Assembly: GCA_031292665.1 (NCBI GenBank)
Contig: JARLGR010000113.1
Coordinates: 1-48,675, forward strand
Direction: 5' to 3'
Origin: Mycobacterium sp.
Lineage (GTDB): Bacteria; Actinomycetota; Actinomycetes; Mycobacteriales; Mycobacteriaceae
DNA: 48,675 nt
In this document: in pieces, positions 40,248 to 48,675 of the stretch
Layout: every line of letters starts with the position of its first letter
Position numbering within the stretch: position 1 is the stretch's first letter
Program-made: the position numbers and the translations under genes
Notes under the pieces: model-generated
What the model was told of the DNA's origin: nothing
The model's database searches: none
Seen by the model: only the letters and a program-made list of their open reading frames with translations

Positions 40248-40973
40248 ATGAAGCCCAACATGACGGCCCGGTCGGTGGTGCTCAGTGTGCTGCTCGGCGC
40301 CCATCCGGCGTGGGCGAGCGCCAGCGAGTTGATCGGGCTCACCGCCGATTTCGGTATCAAGGAGTCGACGTTGCGGGTGGCGCTGACCCGCATGGTCGGC
40401 GTCGGCGACCTGGTCCGGTCCGCGGACGGCTACCGGCTCTCGGACCGCCTGCTGGCCCGCCAGCGCCGGCAGGACGACGCGATGCGCCCCCGCACGCGTC
40501 CGTGGCGCGGCGAGTGGCTGTTGGTGGTCGTCACCAGCGTGGGCACCGACGCCCGCACTCGGGCCGCGTTGCGAAACACGATGCACGAGAAGCGCTTCGG
40601 TGAACTGCGTGAAGGGGTGTGGATGCGGCCGGCCAATCTCGACCCGGAACTGGACGCCGACGCTGCGTCCCGGGTTCGGATCCTCAGGGCACGCGACGCT
40701 GCACCCGAGCAGCTCACCGGCAAGCTCTGGGACCTCGCCGCGTGGGCGAAAACCGGCCACCGGCTGCTCGCCGACATGGCTCAAGCGTCCGACGTTCCCG
40801 GACGCTTCCTCGTGGCCGCGGCGATGGTGCGTCACCTCCTCACCGACCCGACGCTGCCGGTCGAACTGCTGCCCGCCGACTGGCCCGGCGGCCGGCTGCG
40901 CGACGCGTACCACGACTTCGCCACCGAATTGGCGCAGCGACGTCAACCAACTCAACTCGTGGAGGTGACATGA
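40248..40973 (+). CDS. PaaX-like transcriptional regulator (Rv0674 position)
   Basis: A 241-residue regulator of the PaaX type, which binds acyl-CoA thioesters and represses catabolic genes. The N-terminal winged helix reads ELIGLTADFGIKESTLRVALTRMVGVGDLVRS. The middle domain contains RTRPWRGEWLLVVVTSVG, a PaaX hallmark, and the C-terminal part LLPADWPGGRLRDAYHDF is also family-typical. ATG 40248 (MKPNMTARS) is chosen; a TTG three codons upstream is the alternative. It overlaps echA5 by 4 bases (ATGA) and sits between the two echA genes, so it is likely to control this operon. Confidence 0.88.
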   Translation: MKPNMTARSVVLSVLLGAHPAWASASELIGLTADFGIKESTLRVALTRMVGVGDLVRSADGYRLSDRLLARQRRQDDAMRPRTRPWRGEWLLVVVTSVGTDARTRAALRNTMHEKRFGELREGVWMRPANLDPELDADAASRVRILRARDAAPEQLTGKLWDLAAWAKTGHRLLADMAQASDVPGRFLVAAAMVRHLLTDPTLPVELLPADWPGGRLRDAYHDFATELAQRRQPTQLVEVT

Positions 40974-41737
40974 CTGATCCGGTGCGGGTCGAGCGCAAGG
41001 GCCCGGTGACGACGGTGATCATCAACCGGCCGGCGGCGCGCAACGCGGTCAACGGACCGACGGCCGCCGCGCTGTACGAAGCGTTCGAGGAATTCGACCG
41101 CGACGACACCGCCTCCGTGGCCGTGCTGTGGGGCGATGGCGGAACATTCTGTGCCGGAGCGGATTTGAAAGCCTTCGGCACGCCCGACGCCAATGCCGTG
41201 CACCGGACGGGTCCCGGCCCGATGGGTCCGTCGCGAATGGTGCTGTCCAAACCCGTGATCGCCGCGGTGAGTGGCTACGCGGTCGCCGGAGGTCTGGAGC
41301 TGGCCATCTGGTGCGATCTGCGGGTGGCCGAGGAGGACGCCGTGTTCGGGGTGTTCTGCCGGCGCTGGGGAGTGCCGCTCGTCGACGGCGGCACCGTGCG
41401 GCTGCCGCGGCTGATCGGCCAAAGCCGGGCGATGGACCTGATTCTCACCGGCCGTGGTGTCAAGGCCGACGAAGCGCTGGCCATGGGTTTGGCCAATCGC
41501 GTGGTGGCCAAGGGCCGGTCCCGGCAGGCCGCCGAGGAACTGGCGGCTCAGCTCGCGGCGCTGCCGCCGGAGTGCATGCGGGCCGATCGGCTGTCGGCCC
41601 TCAACCAGTGGGGACTGCCGGAGTCCGAGGCGCTCGACTTCGAATTCGCCAGCATCTCCCGTGTTGCCGCCGAGGCAAACGACGGCGCCGGCAGGTTCGC
41701 GGCGGGCGCCGGCCGCCATGGCGGGCCGGCCGGTTAG
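40970..41737 (+). CDS. echA5: Enoyl-CoA hydratase EchA5
   Basis: Crotonase-fold enzyme of 255 residues. The oxyanion-hole segments are GGTFCAGADLKAFG and AAVSGYAVAGGLELAIWCDLRVAEEDAVFG, followed by CRRWGVPLVDGGTVRLPRLIG. In true hydratases two catalytic Glu residues flank this region; here the second site reads VPLVDGG, so an isomerase or a relaxed crotonase activity is possible. The ATG overlaps the PaaX-like stop and has GGAGG 4 bases upstream. The gene ends 3 bases before the convergent DUF3060 lipoprotein gene, where M. tuberculosis has mmpL5-mmpS5 and the regulator gene Rv0678. Confidence 0.93.
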   Translation: MTDPVRVERKGPVTTVIINRPAARNAVNGPTAAALYEAFEEFDRDDTASVAVLWGDGGTFCAGADLKAFGTPDANAVHRTGPGPMGPSRMVLSKPVIAAVSGYAVAGGLELAIWCDLRVAEEDAVFGVFCRRWGVPLVDGGTVRLPRLIGQSRAMDLILTGRGVKADEALAMGLANRVVAKGRSRQAAEELAAQLAALPPECMRADRLSALNQWGLPESEALDFEFASISRVAAEANDGAGRFAAGAGRHGGPAG

Positions 41738-41740
41738 CCG

Positions 41741-42229
41741 TCAGCTGCCCTTGTTGATCGCGTTGCCCGAGCCGAGGTTGTCGACCTTGGGAGCACCGTC
41801 CTTGTAGGTGATGGTGTTGTCGACGCCCACCACGCTGATGCGTGTGTTGACCCTGTCCAGGGTGACCTTGTTGTTCGCACCGCCGATGGTCAGCGTCTCG
41901 CAGGTCCCGGTGACGGTCAGCGTGTTGTTGGAGCCGCCCACATTCAGCGATTTGCCGTTACCGCAGTCAAGCGTGGCCGTGGTCCCCATGGACCCGTAGT
42001 TCAGCGTGTTCCCGATCTCGATCGACGCGGTCGTGCTCGCGCCGCTGGTGCTGATGGGCGCCGCGGTGCCGCTCGTCGTCGTGGTGGGGCCGGCCGCCGT
42101 TGTTGTCGTCGAAGACCCCGCGGGCGGGTTGGCCGTCGAACTGCAACCGGCCAGCACCAAAGCCGCGGCGGCCGGCGCCAGGGCGAGTGCGGCCAGCCTG
42201 GACGAGTGGTCACCGAAATGCGCGCACAT
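41741..42229 (-). CDS. Thr/Ser-rich DUF3060 lipoprotein (Rv0679c position)
   Basis: A 162-residue envelope lipoprotein. The signal sequence ends in the lipobox LAGC with Cys29. It is followed by a Thr/Ser/Pro-rich linker with long runs of threonine (residues 35-65), a likely glycosylated tether, and then a DUF3060 domain of about 100 residues with repeated NNT and NNK turns (LNVGGSNNTLTVTGTCETL), which suggests a parallel beta-helix. Gly/Asn-rich repeats of this kind are common in mycobacterial DUF3060 proteins. Its role is unknown. GAGG precedes the ATG. It follows the next DUF3060 gene by 33 bases, as an operon. Confidence 0.9.
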   Translation of the reverse strand: MCAHFGDHSSRLAALALAPAAAALVLAGCSSTANPPAGSSTTTTAAGPTTTTSGTAAPISTSGASTTASIEIGNTLNYGSMGTTATLDCGNGKSLNVGGSNNTLTVTGTCETLTIGGANNKVTLDRVNTRISVVGVDNTITYKDGAPKVDNLGSGNAINKGS

Positions 42230-42262
42230 CGATCCTCATTCCCCTTGGTTGGTCCCGGTGGC

Positions 42263-42643
42263 TCAGCCGGGCACCTGCTGGAGCCGGTTGGTCATGCCCA
42301 GTTCGCGGCCGCGGTCCCAGATGAACGGCTGACCGCTGTGGTAGAACACCGTCTCGTCCCAGCCGTAGACGGTGATGTCGTGCGAAACCGATTCGGCGAC
42401 AACGGTGTTCGACGAGCCCATCACCGTCACCGCGTAGCAGTTGCCCAATGCCGTGACCCTGTTCTGGGTGCCGTTGACGAGCAGTGTCGAATCGTTGCAG
42501 TCCACAGTCTGTTCGATGCCCTGCCCGATGACGTGCGTGTCGCCGTTCTTGGCGTGCGCGGCCGGCGGTGGGACGGCGGCGGCCAGGGCACAGGTGGCGA
42601 GGGCGCAGGTGGCCAGCGACTCGGCGACGGTTCTCCTGTTCAC
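42263..42643 (-). CDS. Secreted DUF3060 protein (Rv0680c position)
   Basis: A 126-residue exported protein with a signal peptide (VNRRTVAESLATCALATCAL, then AAAVPPPAAHA) and a DUF3060 domain containing VNGTQNRVTALGNCYAVTVMG and SSNTVVAESVSHDITVYG. GTG 42643 is used: AAAGGGGT lies 6 bases upstream, and the length agrees with the 124 residues of Rv0680c as I recall it. The longer open frame adds an unlikely N-terminus. It is first of a two-gene minus-strand operon with the lipoprotein gene. The function is unknown; cell-wall location is inferred. Confidence 0.88.
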   Translation of the reverse strand: MNRRTVAESLATCALATCALAAAVPPPAAHAKNGDTHVIGQGIEQTVDCNDSTLLVNGTQNRVTALGNCYAVTVMGSSNTVVAESVSHDITVYGWDETVFYHSGQPFIWDRGRELGMTNRLQQVPG

Positions 42644-42749
42644 TGGGACCCCTTTAAGACGGTCGAATGAGCCGTGACTGACATTACGTGCATCGGCCTG
42701 CCCAAGGCAGTCTTCACGGCCATTTGCCGGCCCCCGCCCGCTCGGCTCG

Positions 42750-42786
42750 TGAGTTTCGCGGCCCGCGTCAACTAGAGTCATTAGTT
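42750..42786 (+). promoter_or_regulatory. Promoter with dyad upstream of the TetR gene
   Basis: TAGAGT (42773-42778) is a good -10 and TGAGTT (42750-42755) a weak -35 with a 17-base spacer. AACTA (42770-42774) and TAGTT (42782-42786) form an inverted repeat over the -10, as expected of an autorepressing TetR operator. Confidence 0.45.
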
Positions 42787-42845
42787 ACCGCTCCGTCCGT
42801 CGCCAACCGGCGGCGACCGATCATCGCAATCGAAGGGCGATCGTC

Positions 42846-43487
42846 ATGGCAGCTCAGCCGGAAACGCCGACGGCGCCGCGCCAGCGCGCGGGGCGATCCG
42901 GCGCCCGCCCGGCCAAGCTGAGCCGCGAAGGCATCGTCGATGGCGCGCTCACCTTCCTCGATCGGGAGGGCTGGGACTCACTGACCATCAACGCGCTGGC
43001 CAACCAGTTGGGGACCAAGGGGCCGTCGCTGTACAACCACGTCGACAGCCTGGAGGACCTGCGCCGCACCGTGCGGATCCGGGTCATCGACGACATCATC
43101 ACGATGCTGAACAGGGTCGGCGAGGGTCGCGCTCGAGACGATGCGGTGCTGATGATGGCCGGCGCCTACCGCAGCTACGCCCATCACCACCCCGGGCGCT
43201 ACTCGGCTTTCACCCGGATGCCCCTGGGCGGCGACGACCCCGAGTACGCGGCCGCGACCAGGGGGGCGGCCGCGCCGGTGATCTCCGTGTTGTCGTCCTA
43301 CGGTCTCGACGGCGGCGAGGCGTTCCACGCGGCGCTGGAATTCTGGTCCGCGCTGCACGGCTTCGTCTTGCTGGAGATGACCGGTGTCATGGATGACATC
43401 GACACCGACGCGCTGTTCTCCGATATGGTGCTGCGCCTGGCGGCGGGCCTGGGCAGGCGCACCGCGGACCAGGGCGCCCGGGGCTGA
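42846..43487 (+). CDS. TetR-family transcriptional regulator (Rv0681 position)
   Basis: A 213-residue repressor. After a basic Pro/Ala-rich leader of 25 residues, the helix-turn-helix reads SREGIVDGALTFLDREGWDSLTINALANQLGTKGPSLYNHVDSLEDL, and the C-terminal ligand domain has the TetR_C-type ALEFWSALHGFVLLEMTG. It is divergent from the two DUF3060 genes and upstream of the str operon, so it might control the DUF3060 operon; this is inference. ATG 42846 follows AAGGGCGATC. A promoter and dyad overlap lies upstream. Confidence 0.9.
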   Translation: MAAQPETPTAPRQRAGRSGARPAKLSREGIVDGALTFLDREGWDSLTINALANQLGTKGPSLYNHVDSLEDLRRTVRIRVIDDIITMLNRVGEGRARDDAVLMMAGAYRSYAHHHPGRYSAFTRMPLGGDDPEYAAATRGAAAPVISVLSSYGLDGGEAFHAALEFWSALHGFVLLEMTGVMDDIDTDALFSDMVLRLAAGLGRRTADQGARG

Positions 43488-43497
43488 GGCCGCCGCT

Positions 43498-43527
43498 TTG
43501 ACCCGCGCGACCGGCGGCGGGTATTGT
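43498..43527 (+). promoter_or_regulatory. Sigma-A promoter of the str operon
   Basis: TTGACC (43498-43503) and TATTGT (43522-43527) are separated by 18 bases. Transcription would start near 43534 and leave a leader of nearly 200 bases before rpsL. Confidence 0.7.
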
Positions 43528-43730
43528 GGAGGCTCGTGCCTGGCGGCTTACGGCGCCTGACCGTAAGGAAGTGGATGCCGGGCAAATTCGCATGTCCACG
43601 ATGCATCGGAGCCGTTCCGCTGCGCGGCGCACGCGACACACCCGGCCGCGGGGTGGGGGTTGTCCCGAGGCAGGGCATAACTGCACGACAGAGACTTGAA
43701 ACCGAAACGCCGAACACAGAAAGCCGGTAG

Positions 43731-44105
43731 ATGCCAACCATTCAGCAGCTGGTCCGCAAGGGTCGTCGGGACAAGGTCGGCAAGGTCAAGACCGCGGCTC
43801 TGAAGGGCAGCCCGCAGCGCCGTGGCGTATGCACCCGCGTGTACACCACCACCCCGAAGAAGCCGAACTCGGCGCTTCGGAAGGTAGCGCGCGTGAAGCT
43901 GACGAGTCAGGTCGAGGTCACGGCCTACATCCCCGGCGAGGGCCACAACCTGCAGGAGCACTCGATGGTGCTGGTGCGTGGTGGCCGAGTGAAGGACCTG
44001 CCCGGTGTCCGGTACAAGATCATCCGCGGTTCGCTCGACACCCAGGGCGTCAAGAACCGCAAGCAGGCTCGTAGCCGTTACGGCGCCAAGAAGGAGAAGA
44101 GCTAA
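43731..44105 (+). CDS. rpsL: 30S ribosomal protein S12
   Basis: Decoding-centre protein of 124 residues, standard length. The streptomycin-resistance positions Lys43 (TPKKPNSA) and Lys88 ([11 protein letters not shown]) are both wild type. A gap of about 200 bases upstream holds the operon promoter and leader. Its TAA overlaps the rpsG ATG by one base (TAATG), so translation is coupled. Confidence 0.98.
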   Translation: MPTIQQLVRKGRRDKVGKVKTAALKGSPQRRGVCTRVYTTTPKKPNSALRKVARVKLTSQVEVTAYIPGEGHNLQEHSMVLVRGGRVKDLPGVRYKIIRGSLDTQGVKNRKQARSRYGAKKEKS

Positions 44106-44575
44106 TGCCGCGCAAGGGGCCCGCGCCCAAGCGTCCGTTGGTCAACGATCCTGTCTACGGATCGCAGCTCGTCACCCAGCTGGTGAACAAGGTTTTGATG
44201 CAGGGGAAGAAATCCCTGGCCGAGCGCATTGTCTATGCAGCGCTCGAAAATGCCCGCGAGAAGACCGGCACCGACCCGGTGATCACGCTCAAGCGGGCCC
44301 TGGACAACGTCAAGCCGGCCCTGGAGGTGCGTAGCCGCCGCGTGGGTGGTGCCACCTACCAGGTGCCCGTCGAGGTGCGTCCGGACCGGTCCACCACGCT
44401 GGCGCTGCGCTGGCTCGTCAGCTTCTCGCGGCAACGCCGGGAGAAGACCATGATCGAGCGCCTGGCAAACGAGATTTTGGATGCCAGCAATGGCCTCGGG
44501 GCCGCCGTCAAGCGACGTGAGGACACCCACAAGATGGCCGAGGCCAACCGCGCTTTTGCGCATTACCGCTGGTGA
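44105..44575 (+). CDS. rpsG: 30S ribosomal protein S7
   Basis: Primary binder of the 3' major domain of 16S rRNA, 156 residues, as expected. Family signature: [30 protein letters not shown], then [18 protein letters not shown] and the conserved [11 protein letters not shown]. In E. coli S7 represses its own operon; no obvious target is visible here. The ATG sits on the rpsL stop. fusA follows after 98 bases with AAAGAG ahead of its GTG. Confidence 0.98.
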   Translation: MPRKGPAPKRPLVNDPVYGSQLVTQLVNKVLMQGKKSLAERIVYAALENAREKTGTDPVITLKRALDNVKPALEVRSRRVGGATYQVPVEVRPDRSTTLALRWLVSFSRQRREKTMIERLANEILDASNGLGAAVKRREDTHKMAEANRAFAHYRW

Positions 44576-44673
44576 TAGCTCCGGCGCGGAGCACCGAAGG
44601 CGGCGACATCCGGCAGTAGCCGCCGGACGACAAAACAAGCGAACCAAGCAATCGAAAGAGTGGGAAGACTTCT

Positions 44674-46779
44674 GTGGCACAGAAGGACGTGCTGACCGAC
44701 CTGAGCAAGGTCCGCAATATCGGCATCATGGCGCACATCGATGCCGGCAAGACGACGACCACCGAGCGCATCCTCTACTACACCGGCATCAGCTACAAGA
44801 TCGGTGAGGTGCACGACGGTGCCGCCACCATGGACTGGATGGAGCAGGAGCAGGAGCGGGGTATCACCATCACCTCGGCTGCCACGACTACGTTCTGGAA
44901 GGGCCACCAGATCAACCTGATCGACACCCCCGGGCACGTCGACTTCACCGTCGAGGTGGAGCGCAGCCTGCGGGTGCTCGACGGGGCCGTTGCCGTCTTC
45001 GACGGCAAGGAGGGCGTCGAGCCGCAGTCCGAGCAGGTGTGGCGGCAGGGCGACATATACGAGGTCGCGCGGATCTGCTTCGTCAACAAGATGGACAAGG
45101 TCGGCGCTGACTTCTACTTCTCGGTGAAGACCATGGAGGAGCGCCTCGGCGCCAATGTGATTCCGATCCAGTTGCCGGTCGGCTCCGAGGGCGAGTTCGA
45201 GGGCGTCGTCGACCTGGTCGAAATGAACGCCAAGGTGTGGCGTGGCGAGACGAAGCTGGGCGAGACCTACGACACCGTCGAGATCCCGGCCGACCTGCAG
45301 GAGAAGGCGGAGGAGTACCGCACCAAGCTGCTCGAGACCGTCGCCGAAACCGACGAGGCACTGCTCGAGAAGTACTTCGGTGGCGAGCAACTCACCGTCG
45401 ACGAGATCAAGGGTGCCCTGCGCAAGCTGACGATCTCCTCTGAGGCGTACCTGGTGCTGTGCGGCAGCGCGTTCAAGAACAAGGGCGTGCAGCCGATGTT
45501 GGATGCTGTCGTGGACTACCTGCCGTCGCCGCTGGACGTGCCGCCGGCCGTCGGGCACGTGCCCGGCAAAGAGGACCAGGAGGTGGTGCGCCACGCGACC
45601 ACCGACGAACCCTTCTCGGCGCTGGCCTTCAAGGTCGCCACGCACCCGTTCTTCGGCAAGCTGACCTACGTTCGGGTGTATTCGGGCAAAGTCGATTCCG
45701 GCTCGCAGGTCATCAACGCGACCAAGGGGAAGAAGGAGCGGCTGGGCAAGCTGTTCCAGATGCACTCCAACAAAGAAAACCCGGTGGACACGGCCAGTGC
45801 CGGTCACATCTATGCGGTGATCGGGCTCAAGGACACCACCACGGGCGACACATTGAGCGATCCGAACAGCCAGGTCGTGCTGGAGTCGATGTCCTTCCCC
45901 GACCCGGTGATCGAAGTGGCAATCGAGCCGAGGACCAAGAGCGACCAGGAGAAGTTGAGCCTGTCGATCCAGAAGCTCGCCGAGGAAGACCCCACCTTCA
46001 AGGTGCACCAGGACGTCGAGACCGGCCAGACCGTGATCGGCGGCATGGGCGAATTGCACCTGGACATCCTGGTGGACCGGATGCGGCGCGAGTTCAAGGT
46101 CGAGGCCAACGTCGGCAAGCCGCAGGTGGCCTACAAGGAGACCATCCGTCGCGTGGTCGACAAGGTCGAGTACACCCACAAGAAGCAGACCGGTGGCTCT
46201 GGCCAGTTCGCCAAGGTGCTCATCGCCATCGCGCCGTTCAAAGGCGAAGACGGTGCGACCTACGAGTTCGAGAACAAGGTCACCGGTGGGCGCATCCCGC
46301 GTGAGTACATCCCGTCGGTGGACGCCGGTGCACAGGACGCCATGCAGTACGGCGTGCTGGCCGGCTACCCGCTGGTGAACTTGAAGGTCACCCTGCTCGA
46401 CGGGGCCTTCCACGAGGTCGACTCGTCCGAGATGGCATTCAAGATCGCCGGTTCCCAGGTGCTGAAAAAGGCTGCCGCGCAGGCGCAGCCGGTCATCCTG
46501 GAACCGATCATGGCCGTCGAGGTCACTACGCCCGAGGACTACATGGGTGACGTGATCGGCGACCTGAACTCCCGCCGTGGCCAGATTCAGGCCATGGAGG
46601 AGCGGGCTGGTGCGCGTGTCGTCAAGGCGCACGTGCCGCTGTCGGAGATGTTCGGCTACGTCGGCGACCTGCGGTCCAAGACCCAAGGCCGGGCGAACTA
46701 CTCCATGGTGTTCGACTCGTACGCCGAAGTGCCGGCGAACGTGTCGAAGGAGATCATCGCGAAGGCGACGGGTCAGTGA
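44674..46779 (+). CDS. fusA: Elongation factor G
   Basis: Translocation GTPase of 701 residues. Domain I holds the G1 motif [10 protein letters not shown], the switch-2 [14 protein letters not shown] and [10 protein letters not shown]; domains II to V follow with the EF-G signature [21 protein letters not shown] and the C-terminal [19 protein letters not shown]. This is the standard fusA1 next to tuf; a second, divergent EF-G paralog is common in mycobacteria but would be elsewhere. GTG 44674 is preceded by AAAGAGTGGGAAG. The last codons (KATGQ) are partly duplicated downstream of the stop. Confidence 0.98.
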   Translation: MAQKDVLTDLSKVRNIGIMAHIDAGKTTTTERILYYTGISYKIGEVHDGAATMDWMEQEQERGITITSAATTTFWKGHQINLIDTPGHVDFTVEVERSLRVLDGAVAVFDGKEGVEPQSEQVWRQGDIYEVARICFVNKMDKVGADFYFSVKTMEERLGANVIPIQLPVGSEGEFEGVVDLVEMNAKVWRGETKLGETYDTVEIPADLQEKAEEYRTKLLETVAETDEALLEKYFGGEQLTVDEIKGALRKLTISSEAYLVLCGSAFKNKGVQPMLDAVVDYLPSPLDVPPAVGHVPGKEDQEVVRHATTDEPFSALAFKVATHPFFGKLTYVRVYSGKVDSGSQVINATKGKKERLGKLFQMHSNKENPVDTASAGHIYAVIGLKDTTTGDTLSDPNSQVVLESMSFPDPVIEVAIEPRTKSDQEKLSLSIQKLAEEDPTFKVHQDVETGQTVIGGMGELHLDILVDRMRREFKVEANVGKPQVAYKETIRRVVDKVEYTHKKQTGGSGQFAKVLIAIAPFKGEDGATYEFENKVTGGRIPREYIPSVDAGAQDAMQYGVLAGYPLVNLKVTLLDGAFHEVDSSEMAFKIAGSQVLKKAAAQAQPVILEPIMAVEVTTPEDYMGDVIGDLNSRRGQIQAMEERAGARVVKAHVPLSEMFGYVGDLRSKTQGRANYSMVFDSYAEVPANVSKEIIAKATGQ

Positions 46780-46836
46780 GCGTCAGCTCAGTGACAAGGA
46801 GCCGAGCAATTGGCCGAGCCAAGGCGACGGGTCAGT
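46762..46836 (+). repeat. 16-bp direct repeat at the end of fusA
   Basis: AAGGCGACGGGTCAGT occurs at 46762-46777, at the fusA stop, and again at 46821-46836, followed by AG so that it again spells KATGQ-stop. The copies lie 59 bases apart. The intervening sequence is noncoding. Confidence 0.85.
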
Positions 46837-46946
46837 AGCATCCAGCACCAGCCGGAGTAACCTTGCCGGGTCATCAATGCCTTGGGCGCGGCACAACTGA
46901 AAACACCAACAGTGCTTAACAGCACCAACAAGTCGGAGGACACAAA

Positions 46947-48137
<1,191 letters not shown>

Positions 48138-48152
48138 TCCGGTAAACGCAGG

Positions 48153-48182
48153 GCCCGGGTCGCCGATCGCGGCGGTCCGGGC
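48153..48182 (+). terminator. Terminator after tuf
   Basis: GCCCGG (48153-48158) pairs with CCGGGC (48177-48182), and CGCCG (48161-48165) pairs with CGGCG (48170-48174), with loop ATCG. TTT follows. This ends the str operon transcript. Confidence 0.75.
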
Positions 48183-48314
48183 TTTGTGCTTCTTGCGGCG
48201 TGCCTGCTTGCGGGAAATTGTGCGTGCCTGCACCCCGGGGGGACGGTAGACTTTCCGTTAATCGAGTCTTCGGACGCGACCCCGGGGGTCACTTGGCCGT
48301 GCTTGGAGGTTCGG

Positions 48315-48675
48315 ATGTCGTACGTAGTGGCAGCGCCCGAGTTCGTGGTGGCGGCCGCACACGACTTGGCGACGATCGGTTCCAACCTCAGCATGGCCAA
48401 CGCGGCAGCCCTGTTCCCGACCTCGGGAGTGATGGCCGCCGGCGCCGACGAGATATCGGCGACAATCGCCGCCTTGTTCGGTGCGCACGCCCAGGCCTAC
48501 CAGGCGCTCAGCGCGCAGGCCGCGCTGTTCCATCAGCAGTTCGTGCAGCTCATGAGCGGCGGTGCGGCGGAGTACGCCGTGACGGAGGCCGCGAATGCCT
48601 CGCCGTTGGACGCCGTCCAGCAGGGCGCGCTCGGTGCGGCTCCGGCGGCGTCGGTGACGGCGGGCGTGCCGGCCA
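48315..48675 (+). CDS. PE-family protein, N-terminal part (cut by right edge)
   Basis: The first 120 residues of a PE protein, exported through an ESX (type VII) system. The start [20 protein letters not shown] carries the Pro-Glu (PE) motif at residues 8-9. The helical hairpin continues through [34 protein letters not shown] and [20 protein letters not shown], and the YxxxE secretion signal follows ([10 protein letters not shown]). GGAGG lies 5 bases before the ATG. The sequence after about residue 95 is Ala/Gly/Pro rich, so a longer PE_PGRS-like or other tail may continue beyond the window. No PE gene follows tuf in M. tuberculosis as I recall it, so the placement is lineage-specific. Confidence 0.93.
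   Translation, partial: MSYVVAAPEFVVAAAHDLATIGSNLSMANAAALFPTSGVMAAGADEISATIAALFGAHAQAYQALSAQAALFHQQFVQLMSGGAAEYAVTEAANASPLDAVQQGALGAAPAASVTAGVPA

Noticed and set aside
43524..43730. 68-codon open frame in the rpsL leader
   Set aside because: It lies in the leader between promoter and rpsL, has Arg/Pro-rich composition and no ribosome-binding site. It may be a chance open frame.

Overview
The window comes from a slow-growing Mycobacterium that is neither M. tuberculosis nor a close relative of it. The evidence is high G+C, GTG and TTG starts, HadABC, a four-gene mycolate methyltransferase array (mmaA1-4), a PE protein, EspC-like and LpqP-type proteins, and gene order that largely follows M. 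tuberculosis Rv0634B-Rv0685. An mmaA3 gene with an intact glycine 98 suggests a methoxymycolate-capable lineage, but the species cannot be fixed from this sequence.

Layout. 1-5.1 kb (+): tRNA-Thr, tRNA-Met, rpmG, hadABC, tRNA-Trp, secE, nusG, rplK, rplA, ending in a 45-bp direct repeat that covers the rplA stop codon. 5.1-9.1 kb: an insertion relative to the M. tuberculosis order, with an MFS transporter, a four-repeat DUF347 membrane protein, and a minus-strand YCII protein/ECF sigma factor pair. 9.2-15.3 kb (-): ABC1/UbiB kinase-like gene, lipG, mmaA1, mmaA2, mmaA3, mmaA4. 15.5-21.8 kb: a DinB protein (-), then GH38 alpha-mannosidase, a SurA-like protein and a ROK sugar kinase (+). 21.8-23.6 kb: a frameshifted hxlR-type gene (-), then a structured leader with rplJ and rplL. 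23.6-27.1 kb: a TetR regulator divergent from a carotenoid oxygenase across an AT-rich operator, then mkl. 27.3-35.1 kb: rpoB-rpoC with a strong terminator. 35.1-35.9 kb: dyad repeats and a small EspC-like locus with a broken partner. 36-41.7 kb: end, lpqP, then fadE8-echA4-PaaX-like regulator-echA5. 41.7-43.5 kb: two DUF3060 envelope proteins (-) divergent from a TetR regulator. 43.5-48.2 kb: the str operon rpsL-rpsG-fusA-tuf. 48.3 kb to the end: the start of a PE gene.

The genes fall into a few working groups: translation and transcription core genes, mycolic acid elongation and modification (hadABC, mmaA1-4), envelope and lipid turnover (lipG, mkl, fadE8, echA4, echA5), and several accessory insertions. 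Against the M. tuberculosis order as I remember it, this window lacks the toxin-antitoxin block between mkl and rpoB, the ceramidase after rpoC, and mmpL5-mmpS5-mmpR5 after echA5. I saw no insertion sequence, prophage or CRISPR array, and no clear novel defence or mobile system. The most unusual items are the repeats, the broken hxlR gene, the AT-rich operator, the EspC-like insertion and the poorly characterised small families.
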